Assembly (NCBI GenBank): GCA_003511165.1
Contig: DOJW01000004.1
Coordinates: forward strand, 124,001 to 188,000
Length of the DNA: 64,000 bases
Direction of reading: 5' to 3'
From: Candidatus Dependentiae bacterium
Lineage (GTDB): Bacteria > Babelota > Babeliae > Babelales > UBA12411
Every line of letters starts with the position of its first letter. The first letter of the stretch is position 1. A program made the position numbers and the translations under genes. Positions 36,959-46,156 of this stretch are shown piece by piece. The notes below the pieces were generated by a model. The model was not told where the DNA came from. It worked only from the letters and a program-made list of their open reading frames with translations, and did not search any database.

Positions 36959-37225
36959 TACAACAAACCTATAACTTAAAAACTTTTTAAAGAACTTATC
37001 TTTTTTATCTTCTGTTTTTTATTAATATTCTTAGACTTTATTCAGAAAATAAACGCATGCATTAATTTACATAAGAAAAAATATTTTTGAAATAAAAAAT
37101 TAACCATAAATTTAAAACAAATTGCATCCCAAATTTAAAATTGGACTAACAAACCAAAAATGTTAATATGGAAAAAATTAAAAAACAAGGCTGTATGGTT
37201 AGAAAATATTTACAAAGTGAATCTA

Positions 37226-37996
37226 ATGGATAAAAAATACATTGTCGTATCTAACTGGAAAATGAATAAATGCATCAATGATGCTTTAACATTTTGCACA
37301 AGCAACTTAGAAAGTTTAATAAAAATATCCGAAACTGAGCCTGTTTCTATAATTTTATGTCCATCTTTTTTAGGATTATATCCCCTTATTAAAATATTCA
37401 AAGATACAAGTATAAAAATAGGATCCCAAGACTGTTCGTCTCATCTTAAAGGCAGTTATACCGGTCAAATATCTGCCGAATGTTTGCATGAAATCTCATG
37501 TGATTTTTGCATAATCGGACACAACGAAAGAAGAAAATATAATAATGAAAAAGACGAAGAAATCGTACAAAAATTTTTCCATTTGATAAATTTTGATATA
37601 AATCCAATATTGTGCATTGGAGAGACAAAAGAACAGTTTGAAACAAAACAAACATTCAAAATATTAGAGGAACAACTAAAGCATGTCCTCGAATTATTTA
37701 ACTCCAATTTCGTAAAAAAAACATTAACTCCCTGCATATCTTATGAACCAACTTGGTCAATAGGTACCGGAGATATTCCCGACAAAAAACACCTTGAAGT
37801 GGTATTTGCATGGCTTGCTAATATCTGTAAAAAAAACGCCTCAATGAGCCAAGTAAAATTACTTTACGGAGGAAGCGTCAGCGAAGATTCAATCGACATG
37901 ATCAAAAAAATAAACTTCATTGATGGATTTTTGATAGGGAACAAAAGTCTAGAGTTTGAATCCTTTGTAAAAATTATATCTAAACTAAAAAAATAA
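37226..37996 (+). CDS. tpiA: Triosephosphate isomerase
   Basis: Glycolytic enzyme interconverting dihydroxyacetone phosphate and glyceraldehyde 3-phosphate. The product has 256 residues from the chosen ATG, which is normal. The catalytic residues are K12 (NWKMN), H99 (IIGHNERR, with Asn where Ser is usual) and E174 (YEPTWSIGTG); the phosphate-binding LYGGSV is near the end. An upstream in-frame ATG at 37160 would add 22 residues not seen in the family, so I prefer 37226. With eno at 48.5 kb it indicates some glycolysis. secG lies 58 bp downstream, a neighbourhood seen in many bacteria (tpiA-secG). Confidence 0.95.
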   Translation: MDKKYIVVSNWKMNKCINDALTFCTSNLESLIKISETEPVSIILCPSFLGLYPLIKIFKDTSIKIGSQDCSSHLKGSYTGQISAECLHEISCDFCIIGHNERRKYNNEKDEEIVQKFFHLINFDINPILCIGETKEQFETKQTFKILEEQLKHVLELFNSNFVKKTLTPCISYEPTWSIGTGDIPDKKHLEVVFAWLANICKKNASMSQVKLLYGGSVSEDSIDMIKKINFIDGFLIGNKSLEFESFVKIISKLKK

Positions 37997-38054
37997 AATG
38001 AGTTATCTTATAGGAATTGATTATTAAAATATAAAATAAAAAGGAATATTAATT

Positions 38055-38423
38055 ATGATGACATTTTTAATGATTTTATTTATTATCGTTTGCTTTTTTC
38101 TAGCAATTTTTATCTTCATACAAAAAGGAAAAGGTGACTTGGGGCTTGGTAGTCTTGGCGGAAATCAAATGTTGTTTGGAGGATCTGGCGGTCAAGATTT
38201 CTTTGAAAAAATAACATGGACATTAGGTTCTATTTTTATTTTAGGGGCTTTGGGTTTAGCATTGCTAAAAACACACACTAGAGAAAAATCTATCATCAGT
38301 GACTATTCAATACCAATGCAAAAAACAATCCCTGCAATTCCAGAAACAAAAGAAATGCCTAAGCAAATGCAGCAAAACCCCACAGATATTCCAGCAGAAA
38401 CAACTGAAACAAAAAAATCTTAA
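38055..38423 (+). CDS. secG: Protein translocase subunit SecG
   Basis: Small subunit of the SecYEG channel. The 122-residue product has two membrane segments (about 3-21 and 57-77) joined by a Gly-rich loop typical of SecG (QKGKGDLGLGSLGG and GGSGGQDFFEKITW). The C-terminal tail, about 40 residues of polar Pro/Gln/Thr-rich sequence, is longer than in many SecG proteins but of the usual kind. AAGGA precedes the ATG. It lies between tpiA and mlaE on the same strand. Confidence 0.93.
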   Translation: MMTFLMILFIIVCFFLAIFIFIQKGKGDLGLGSLGGNQMLFGGSGGQDFFEKITWTLGSIFILGALGLALLKTHTREKSIISDYSIPMQKTIPAIPETKEMPKQMQQNPTDIPAETTETKKS

Positions 38424-38501
38424 AAAGCTTTCTTTTGAAAAACAATTTGTTTAACCTTAAACCAGTTTTTTTAATTTCACTTTGGTCGTAGGTTGCTAAA
38501 T

Positions 38502-39275
38502 ATGCTATTAAAATTTGTTGATTCCATTGGCGAAATTGCAATCGAATACTGTCACAATATGGGGCTGGCAGGAATTTTTTTGTATGAAACTCTTATTTCA
38601 TTTTTTACAACTAAATTAAAAATTAATAAAGTTGTATATCAAATCAATCACATTGGAGTAAATTCTCTGAGCGTAGTCGCGCTTACTGGCGCCTGCGTTG
38701 GAGGTATTTTAGCTTATCATACCTATAGCGCATTACACAGATTCAACGGAGAACAATTTATTTCACCAATCGTTTTCATATCAATGGTTAGAGAATTTGG
38801 TCCCGTTTTATCATCAATAATGGTAGCCGGCAGAGCAGGTTCAGCTATGACTGCAGAAATAGGAACTATGAAAATCACAGAACAAATTGATGCGCTACAA
38901 ACTCTATGTATCAATGTAAGTCAATATTTAATGATCCCAAGAATAGTTGCAACAACTTTTATAATGCCTTTTTTATCAATGTTTTGCTCTTTGTTTGGAA
39001 TTCTTGCCGGATATATAGTTTCGATTTATTTACTTAATGTAAACTCTGAAATGTACATGCGCATGATAAAACAACATACAGAAATGTTTGATATAACAAG
39101 TGGACTTATAAAAGCTGCATGTTTTGGATTTATTTTATCTTGGATAGCAACTTACAAAGGATACACAACAGAAGGTGGCGCTAAAGGCGTCGGTCTCTCT
39201 ACAACCCAAAGCGTTGTTTATGCCTGTCTTTCAATATTCATCGCTGATTATATTTTAACAGCTTTAATGTTTTAA
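38502..39275 (+). CDS. mlaE: MlaE-family lipid ABC transporter permease
   Basis: A 257-residue inner-membrane permease of the MlaE/YrbE family, which moves phospholipids between the membranes. About five membrane segments and the conserved block MVREFGPVLSSIMVAGRAGSAMTAEIGTM (EFGPV and GRAGSA being characteristic). The longest frame starts at a TTG at 38493; I use the ATG at 38502, which sits at a better distance from AGG. It is followed 12 bp later by its ATPase. No MlaD (MCE) gene follows in this stretch, so the substrate-binding partner is elsewhere or absent. Confidence 0.92.
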   Translation: MLLKFVDSIGEIAIEYCHNMGLAGIFLYETLISFFTTKLKINKVVYQINHIGVNSLSVVALTGACVGGILAYHTYSALHRFNGEQFISPIVFISMVREFGPVLSSIMVAGRAGSAMTAEIGTMKITEQIDALQTLCINVSQYLMIPRIVATTFIMPFLSMFCSLFGILAGYIVSIYLLNVNSEMYMRMIKQHTEMFDITSGLIKAACFGFILSWIATYKGYTTEGGAKGVGLSTTQSVVYACLSIFIADYILTALMF

Positions 39276-39287
39276 AAAGTTAATAAA

Positions 39288-40031
39288 ATGATAGAACTCA
39301 TAGATTTGAAAAAATCTTTCGGCGCAAAAAAAATTATCGATGGAGTCAACCTCCAAATAAATTCTGGTGAATTTTTGGCGATCATAGGAAGATCAGGAGA
39401 AGGTAAATCTGTTTTATTGAAACAAATAATCGGATTAATAAAACCTGATAGCGGACAAGTAATCATAGACGGTGAAGATATAACAAAATTAACAAAACAT
39501 GAACGCGAAAAAGTTTATAAAAAATGTGGTTATGTTTTTCAATTTGCAGCACTTTTAGACTCCTTAAATGTTTTCGAAAATGTTGGTATATCACCTATTG
39601 AAAATGAAGAAGATTTAGAAAAAGTTAAGCTAACAGTTTTGAAGCGCATAAAAGATGTTGGTTTATCAGAAGATACTTTATATAAATATCCACATGAGCT
39701 TTCTGGTGGAATGAAAAAAAGAGTTGGGCTCGCAAGAACATTAATGTTGAACCCACAAATTATAATTTACGATGAACCTACAACAGGTTTAGACCCTATT
39801 ACTGTTCGATTAATTCACGAACTTATCAAACAAACACAAATAAAGTTTAAAACAACTTCTATTGTAATTTCTCATGATATAGAAATTTTCAAATACGCAG
39901 ATCGCGTTGCAATGTTACATGGTGGAAAAATAGTTTTCGTAGGCGATGCAAAAACAATATGGGAAAGTAAAAATCCTTACATTTATCAATTTATCAGAGG
40001 ACTAACAGAAGGCCCGATAGTCAACCGTTAA
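39288..40031 (+). CDS. mlaF: MlaF-type ABC transporter ATP-binding protein
   Basis: A 247-residue ATPase partner of the MlaE-like permease just upstream. Walker A is GRSGEGKS (34-41), the ABC signature is LSGGMKKRVGLART and Walker B is IIYDEPTTGLDP, followed by the switch His in ISHD. The SGGM-K-K-R-V form is typical of the Mla/Ttg2A branch. The gene pair resembles mlaFE with the order reversed. The gap to the next operon is about 195 bp. Confidence 0.93.
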   Translation: MIELIDLKKSFGAKKIIDGVNLQINSGEFLAIIGRSGEGKSVLLKQIIGLIKPDSGQVIIDGEDITKLTKHEREKVYKKCGYVFQFAALLDSLNVFENVGISPIENEEDLEKVKLTVLKRIKDVGLSEDTLYKYPHELSGGMKKRVGLARTLMLNPQIIIYDEPTTGLDPITVRLIHELIKQTQIKFKTTSIVISHDIEIFKYADRVAMLHGGKIVFVGDAKTIWESKNPYIYQFIRGLTEGPIVNR

Positions 40032-40163
40032 ATTTCATAATGTTTCAAAGCATTTTTCTCAATTACATTTTTGAATTATTCATTTTAAATAAAATAAATG
40101 TATAATATATTTTTCAAAACAAAAAAACATTCTTGCGTCATATAATTTCGAATATTTTTTTAC

Positions 40164-40193
40164 TTGACATGGCAAATATTTAATGAGTAGCTT
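40164..40193 (+). promoter_or_regulatory. Promoter-like sequence before the secretion operon
   Basis: TTGACA (40164-40169) and TAGCTT (40188-40193) are separated by 18 bp. The segment aligns with the tRNA promoter at 22712 (TTGACATG at the left, AGTAG then TGT at the right), which supports a real promoter. It lies 35 bp upstream of the GspC-like start. Confidence 0.55.
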
Positions 40194-40227
40194 TGTTCAT
40201 ATAAATTTTAAAAGAAGGGTAATTTAA

Positions 40228-41337
40228 ATGAGGCAACAACTTTGGCAATTGAATAGTTCGTTGCTCTTGATTTTCATCATCACACTTGGTGTTTCTTTTG
40301 TTGTAAAAAAACAAGCACCGTTCATAAAATTTATTCCTGCTGCAAAAATTTCACAGATTGTAGAAAAACCAATCGAAGAAAAAATTTCTCTTGAAGAAAT
40401 TTATAAAAAAGATTTATTTGACACTTATGCTGCTGCCGAAAAACCTAAAGAAGAACCATTGTTTGGGCCAATACCGGATCCAAAACCTCCTAAAATGGTA
40501 GCAATCCCTCCTATAAAACCTCCAGAATTTTTAGCTCCACTAGATATAAAATTAAAAGGAATTTTATATTCTAGCGATCCTGATAAAAGCGTAGTACTGC
40601 TAGAAGATGAAACAGGAAAAGAATTAAGTTACTACTTAGACGACCAAATCAAAGATGGTCAAATCATAAAAATCAATAAAGAAAAAGTTATAATTTTACG
40701 CAGCAATGCACAACAAGAATCTATCTTTTTAAGAAATGAAGATAATTTCTTAAATGCTCAACAAAATGAAAGATGGGACGGAATAATCAAAAAAGTTAAT
40801 GAAACAAATTACATTATAAATCCAAACAGTTTCAAAGAAAAAATACAAACATTAGGACAATTTTTAGATGCGGTTGATCCTGCAACTATTTATTCTCAAG
40901 GATCACCTTTCGGCGTTCAAATCGGAAAATTTTCAAGCAATGACGTTGGAGTAATGTTGGGGCTTCAAGAAAAAGATGTCATTATTTCTATAAATGATTT
41001 AAATGTCACTTCATCAGCAAATAGATATGAAGTTTTTGACGCCATAACACATGCAAAATTAAATGATATTATAAAAGTTCAATTAAAAAGATCTAATCAA
41101 GATCTAACAATAAATTATAAACTCGCTTATCTTGAAAGAAAAATACAAAAGTTCGGATCACCATCTCCAGAAAAGCCACAATACATTTTCCAAATGAGCC
41201 GAGAGCAAATGCGCTCCGAACAAAAAAGAAAATTTCAAGAAGTACATCCAATAAATATGCAAGAATTGAATATGCTTTTAAGACAGCGATATCTTGAGAA
41301 TTTAAACTTAAGAGAAAAAAATATGAGAATTTATTAA
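40228..41337 (+). CDS. gspC: GspC-like inner-membrane protein with PDZ domain
   Basis: A 369-residue protein with one N-terminal membrane segment (about 10-27), a Pro-rich linker (about 75-105, PKPPKMVAIPPIKPP) and a homology-region domain (about 108-170, IKLKGILYS then VVLLEDETG). A PDZ domain follows at about 225-310 (GVQIGKFSSNDVG, GLQEKDVIISINDL). This is the GspC plan, the type II secretion component linking the inner-membrane platform to the secretin. The C-terminus has an extra Gln/Arg/Met-rich helix of about 45 residues. It opens a five-gene run with the secretin next, 16 bp on, as expected for gspC-gspD. Confidence 0.85.
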   Translation: MRQQLWQLNSSLLLIFIITLGVSFVVKKQAPFIKFIPAAKISQIVEKPIEEKISLEEIYKKDLFDTYAAAEKPKEEPLFGPIPDPKPPKMVAIPPIKPPEFLAPLDIKLKGILYSSDPDKSVVLLEDETGKELSYYLDDQIKDGQIIKINKEKVIILRSNAQQESIFLRNEDNFLNAQQNERWDGIIKKVNETNYIINPNSFKEKIQTLGQFLDAVDPATIYSQGSPFGVQIGKFSSNDVGVMLGLQEKDVIISINDLNVTSSANRYEVFDAITHAKLNDIIKVQLKRSNQDLTINYKLAYLERKIQKFGSPSPEKPQYIFQMSREQMRSEQKRKFQEVHPINMQELNMLLRQRYLENLNLREKNMRIY

Positions 41338-41353
41338 CAAAGGGTTTTGATTC

Positions 41354-43825
41354 ATGAATAAGATTTTTAAATTTTTAAATTTTTTACTATTATTTTCGCT
41401 ACAAATCCCTTTTGTTGACGCTAGATCACGAAAAGCTATGGGAAAAAATATCCTTGATTTAAGTAAAAATTTAATCGAAAACCCTTCACCAAGCTATCCA
41501 GTAGAAAATCAAAAATTTGTACAAAATGATATCATGGCACAAAATATCATTGAAAATGAACTCGCAAATATGGTAAAAGGCATAAACGAAAACGATCAAG
41601 TAGACAAAATTATCAAAGAAACTCCAAAACAAAATTTACACGAAACAGTCAAAGAATCAACGGATCAAAATAGCAATGATAAAATTTATCTAAACTTTGA
41701 AAATGCAGAATTAACAAATTTTATAGATTACATAGCAGAATTAAAAAAAATAAATATCATTCCTGACAAAACGTTAACCGGAAACAAAATATCTTTAACA
41801 ATCAGAGAACCAATTTCTAAAGATCAAGCCTGGAGAATTTTACAAACTATCGTTGATTTATCTGGTTTTAGCATTGTAAAGATTGGCGAAGTTTTCAAAA
41901 TAATCACAAAAGATAAAAAAATTGCACAACCTCTCCCAGCTTATATTGGAGTTGCTGCAGAAAGTTTGCCCGATAGTGATGAAAATATTCGCTACATTTC
42001 TTTCCTTGCTAATCTTAGAGCTGACGATGTTATTCCTTGGGTTGATAAAATGCTCGGAGATCCCCATGTAGCACTAACATTTCCTAATGCTAATGCTCTT
42101 ATCTTAAGCGATAAGTCCTACAACATAAAATCCGCTATGAAAATCGTTCAAGAGTTAGATAAAACTGATAAAAAAGAAACTTATGCTTTTATCACACTGC
42201 AACAAGCAAATGCAACTGATGTAAAAGATCTTTTAAATGCTTTGATGGATGGAAAAAAAGAAGATCCAAGACTTGCGCAGCTCGGTTTTCTGTTTGGGCA
42301 AAAACGCCAAGACGACTCTTCTTCATATTTTCCTTCTGGTACCAAAATAATAGCTGACGAACGAACAAATTCTCTGATTTTGCTCGGCAGCCAAGATGCT
42401 GTAGACAAAATAGAAAAATTTATAAAAGAAATTTTAGATAAAAAATATGAAAACGAAATAGAATCACCTCTGCATGTGTATGAATTAAAATATATTGATG
42501 CGCAACAAGTAGTTGATTTATTAAAAGAGGCTTTAACTCAGCCAGAATCTCCCACAGGACAACAAGCATCCAAGTTTGGCGGAGTAAGAAGCGGTGTAAA
42601 ATATTTCAAAAATATAACTTTAAGAGCCGATAAAACAGGAAACAGAGTTTTAGCATCATGCCCTGATAAAAAAGATTGGTTTTTGCTCAAGGAAACAATT
42701 CGCGAACTGGACAAACCTCAACCTCAAGTTGCAATCGAAACATTGATAGTCATTGTCGACAGGGTAGACAACAAAATGCTCGGTGGACATGTTAGAAATC
42801 CTAAAGAAAATAGCCTTGGACATTATCCTGCATATCAAAGCACGGGCATAAATAATACTATTTTAAAAACAGACAATGGTCTTTCTACTGGTAATCCAGT
42901 ATCTCTACTTGGTAACTTAATAAATGATATTTCGGGATCATTAGGATCTTCTGTTTTAACATTTGGAAATGCAGCTACAAATAATATTTGGATGATTTTC
43001 CAAATGCTTCAATCAATCACTTACACTAGCATAGTCGCAAGACCATTTTTAACTGTTTCAAATAAATACGAATCTTCTTTGACAATCGGTGAAACCAAAC
43101 GAGTAACATCACAAACAACAATAACAGCAGCTGGAGGTCAAGGTGTTTCTGGACAAACCGATGACACTGCTGATATGACCGTAAAAGTAACTCCTCTCAT
43201 AAATGTTGATGGAGTTATAAATCTAGATATTGATATTTCTTATAATGAATTTATAGGTGAAACCAGTAATAAAACTAATAGAAATTTAAAAACACACGCG
43301 TCTATAGCAAATGGACAAGTGCTAGCGCTGGGAGGATTTGTAAAATCCAAAAATACAGAATCCAAAAAACAACAACCTCTTTTAGGATCTTTACCAGTCA
43401 TAGGATGGATGTTCAAAAATAAATCAAAAACACTTGATAGAAAAAATGTTTTGATTTTCATGTGCCCTACAATTCTCAAACCTCGAACAACCGCCGGTAT
43501 AGAGTTATATTCTAGAATGAAAATGCATGAAGCGAAAACTGCTCTTGCAGAATCCTCAGAACTTCAAAGCTCTCATGATCCGCTTAATGAGTGGTTCTTT
43601 AATCCAGACAGAAAAACATATGCTAGAAAAGTGGATGATTTTGCAAATGCAAGATATCAACCTGTTACTGTAGATATCAAAAACGATCTCTACTATCGAT
43701 CTAAAACAGAACAAGAAGAAGAACTCGACATCGGCCTTTATAAAAAAGATATAGAACGTGAACAAAAAGAACAAAAAATCGCATCTGAAGAAAAATCCAC
43801 AAACAGTAAGGATAATTCACAATGA
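41354..43825 (+). CDS. gspD: Secretin, GspD-like (first copy)
   Basis: An 823-residue outer-membrane secretin subunit with a signal peptide (about 1-23). A spacer precedes the N0 domain (about 112-190, ISLTIREPISKDQAWRIL), then N1-N3 repeats (about 210-450; TYAFITLQQANATDVKDLL and HVYELKYIDAQQVVDLL). The secretin core (about 450-705) has VKVTPLINVDG and the signature region ending LGSLPVIGWMFKNKS. A charged C-terminal tail of about 115 residues may be a pilotin-binding or linker region. Its stop overlaps the next start by 4 bp. A second, diverged secretin lies three genes downstream. Confidence 0.93.
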   Translation: MNKIFKFLNFLLLFSLQIPFVDARSRKAMGKNILDLSKNLIENPSPSYPVENQKFVQNDIMAQNIIENELANMVKGINENDQVDKIIKETPKQNLHETVKESTDQNSNDKIYLNFENAELTNFIDYIAELKKINIIPDKTLTGNKISLTIREPISKDQAWRILQTIVDLSGFSIVKIGEVFKIITKDKKIAQPLPAYIGVAAESLPDSDENIRYISFLANLRADDVIPWVDKMLGDPHVALTFPNANALILSDKSYNIKSAMKIVQELDKTDKKETYAFITLQQANATDVKDLLNALMDGKKEDPRLAQLGFLFGQKRQDDSSSYFPSGTKIIADERTNSLILLGSQDAVDKIEKFIKEILDKKYENEIESPLHVYELKYIDAQQVVDLLKEALTQPESPTGQQASKFGGVRSGVKYFKNITLRADKTGNRVLASCPDKKDWFLLKETIRELDKPQPQVAIETLIVIVDRVDNKMLGGHVRNPKENSLGHYPAYQSTGINNTILKTDNGLSTGNPVSLLGNLINDISGSLGSSVLTFGNAATNNIWMIFQMLQSITYTSIVARPFLTVSNKYESSLTIGETKRVTSQTTITAAGGQGVSGQTDDTADMTVKVTPLINVDGVINLDIDISYNEFIGETSNKTNRNLKTHASIANGQVLALGGFVKSKNTESKKQQPLLGSLPVIGWMFKNKSKTLDRKNVLIFMCPTILKPRTTAGIELYSRMKMHEAKTALAESSELQSSHDPLNEWFFNPDRKTYARKVDDFANARYQPVTVDIKNDLYYRSKTEQEEELDIGLYKKDIEREQKEQKIASEEKSTNSKDNSQ

Positions 43826-45576
43826 TCGCTAAAATATTTTTACCTGAAAAAATATTTGGAATGCAGTTAATCCCAAAAAAGGTTTTGTCCTTTTCGTTAG
43901 ATGAAAAAGCATGCTGCGCAGCCATTATTTCTATATCAAGATCTAAAACAGAAATATTAGATTTAAAAACTGAATATCTTGCAGAAGGCGATATCTCAGC
44001 TTTCAAAGAAAGAGCTATCGAAGCTATAAAAAAAGTAATTAGTTCTATCAAAACTTCTTATGACGAAATTAATATCACCATTCCAGCCTCAAGTGTAGTT
44101 TTTAAAGAATTAACAATTCCTCTCAAAAATCCTGAAAAAATAAGACTTGTTTTGGAAAATGAAATAGCTCCTATGCTCCCATTCCCCGTCGAAGAATCTG
44201 TTTTAGATTTTAGGATAACAAAACAATCAAAAGAAGATCTTGAAACTCAGATTTTAGTTGCAGCAATACAGAAAGAAGAGCTAGGCGATATTATAAATAT
44301 ATACGAGCAAGCAGGAATATCTGCTACAAAAGTCACAATAGATTTATTTGCTTTATACAATCTTTATCAACAAATTCCTGATTACAAAGATTTAAAACTA
44401 GGCTCAGCCATCATAGATGTAAAACAATATTCAACAAGAGTAGCCTTTCTACAAAACGGAGAGTTACGACTAATAAGAAATATACCTAAAGGAATCCAAT
44501 CGATTGTTAATTCGATAAGCCAAGAAATAAATATAAAGCCAAATGAAATTTTGGAAGAGTTAATAAAAAATGGGATTATCACAAACAATCACAACCCACA
44601 AAGCCAAATAATAGAAAAACACCTTATATCTTTTTTAAATGATATACAGTTTACTTTAAACTCATTTGCTTCCAAATTAAGCTACTACAAAGAGATCGAA
44701 AAAATTCTTTTCAATTGGCCAAGCGATCCTATAAAAAATTTCACCGACTTCGCAAGCAATGTTTTGCAAACAAAATGTGAATATTTAGAAGCAGAAAAAC
44801 TGCTATCTGATAAAAAGATCCAAAAAGAAAATCCTACCGACTCTTGGTCAAAATATGCCATAGCTATAGGGGCTGTTTTCCAACCGTCAAACCAACCCGA
44901 ATTTAATTTACGAAGAAAATTTTTCGAAATTTATCAAGAAAATTTGGTTATCAAACAAATCAATTCCGCATTGATCTTATTGGGATCATTAGCAATATTT
45001 ATCGCAGCATATGGAAGTTTTGAAATCTATAGCCTTTACTCAAAGTTAAGCAACTTAGAAAATCAAAAAGCATCTGAAGTCCATAAACAACTAAGTCTAG
45101 CTCTAAAAACGACTGATAAATCTTTAAAAAACAAAATAGAAAAAGCATTAAAAACATCCAATCTGGAAACTATGAATGAAAAAGGAGTGGTAACAGGAGG
45201 TTTAAACAAACAACTGTCCGAAATCATAGGATTAGAAGAAAACTCCTGGGGACTTTTGAAAAAATTAAAATTTCCAACACTCGAAGTTTTAGCTGAGCTT
45301 GTAAAAATCATAGATAGAGAAAAATTTAATATTACAATCAAAGAAATGAACATGTCTGTTAATCAAGAAATTTTACCAACAATAGACGTTATAGGATTCT
45401 TTAAGTCAAAAAATGAAGGTGAAGATTTCCAAGATTTTGCGAAGTTTCAGCAACAACTTACAGAAAAAAATATTTCCGAATTTCTTTATTTAGCTTCCTC
45501 TGATAGTGATCTTGGAGATGAGGGTGATGGTAGAGTTAAATTCACATTAACATTTAAACAAAAAGAAAATTTATAA
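43822..45576 (+). CDS. PilM/GspL-like assembly protein
   Basis: A 584-residue actin-like protein of the PilM/GspL family. An N-terminal actin-fold cytoplasmic part (about 10-350; INITIPASSVVFKELTIPL, ENEIAPMLPFPVEESVLDF) is followed by a membrane segment at about 378-399. A coiled-coil and periplasmic part (about 400-584) comes next, similar to PilN or to the C-terminal half of GspL. One chain thus covers PilM plus PilN, as GspL does. It starts inside the gspD stop (ATGA overlap), and the next gene begins 4 bp after its end. In secretion and pilus machines this protein joins the ATPase to the inner-membrane platform. Confidence 0.82.
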   Translation: MIAKIFLPEKIFGMQLIPKKVLSFSLDEKACCAAIISISRSKTEILDLKTEYLAEGDISAFKERAIEAIKKVISSIKTSYDEINITIPASSVVFKELTIPLKNPEKIRLVLENEIAPMLPFPVEESVLDFRITKQSKEDLETQILVAAIQKEELGDIINIYEQAGISATKVTIDLFALYNLYQQIPDYKDLKLGSAIIDVKQYSTRVAFLQNGELRLIRNIPKGIQSIVNSISQEINIKPNEILEELIKNGIITNNHNPQSQIIEKHLISFLNDIQFTLNSFASKLSYYKEIEKILFNWPSDPIKNFTDFASNVLQTKCEYLEAEKLLSDKKIQKENPTDSWSKYAIAIGAVFQPSNQPEFNLRRKFFEIYQENLVIKQINSALILLGSLAIFIAAYGSFEIYSLYSKLSNLENQKASEVHKQLSLALKTTDKSLKNKIEKALKTSNLETMNEKGVVTGGLNKQLSEIIGLEENSWGLLKKLKFPTLEVLAELVKIIDREKFNITIKEMNMSVNQEILPTIDVIGFFKSKNEGEDFQDFAKFQQQLTEKNISEFLYLASSDSDLGDEGDGRVKFTLTFKQKENL

Positions 45577-45580
45577 AAAA

Positions 45581-46144
45581 ATGATAAGTAAATTAATTGA
45601 AAAAATTTTAAATTTTATAAATCAACTTGATCAAGAAAATTTTAAAAAATATTTAATAATTTTAATTGGTGTATTGCTTTTCATTATTGGCAGCGCGCTT
45701 TTCTTTATCCAAAGTAAAAGTAGCTCATTGATAAACCAAATACAAGCAGCTCAAAGAGCTGCTATAAACAGTAATAAATTAATTATCAAATTTCAAAACG
45801 TAGAAAATCAAAAATCAAAGCTACAAAAAAATTTGGATTCTCTGCAAGATTTTGATATCAAAGGATTTTTTGAATCTTTTACAAGATCAAACAAAATAAA
45901 ATCTGATGGCAATTGGACATTTGCAACAATATCTATCGCTGGTAATGACCTTCTGGAAGAAACGTCGCTGCAAGCAACTTTCAAAAATTTAACGATGGAA
46001 AAGCTTGTTTCTATACTTAAAGAGCTAGAAGAAAAAGATAATATCTATGTAAAAAATTTAAAAATAACAAGAGAAGAAAACAAAACACTTTCTATTGATA
46101 TAATGATAGGAACTTTAAAATATAAACAGGTAGATAAAAGATAA
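45581..46144 (+). CDS. GspM/PilO-like inner-membrane protein
   Basis: A 187-residue protein with one membrane segment (about 25-44), a coiled-coil (about 50-90, many Gln/Lys/Asn) and a ferredoxin-like periplasmic domain (about 95-187). This is the GspM/PilO architecture. The sequence itself is too divergent for a firm family match, so the call rests on size, layout and position right after the PilM/GspL-like gene. It would pair with that protein in the periplasm. The second secretin starts 12 bp downstream. Confidence 0.7.
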   Translation: MISKLIEKILNFINQLDQENFKKYLIILIGVLLFIIGSALFFIQSKSSSLINQIQAAQRAAINSNKLIIKFQNVENQKSKLQKNLDSLQDFDIKGFFESFTRSNKIKSDGNWTFATISIAGNDLLEETSLQATFKNLTMEKLVSILKELEEKDNIYVKNLKITREENKTLSIDIMIGTLKYKQVDKR

Positions 46145-46156
46145 AATGGAGAAATT

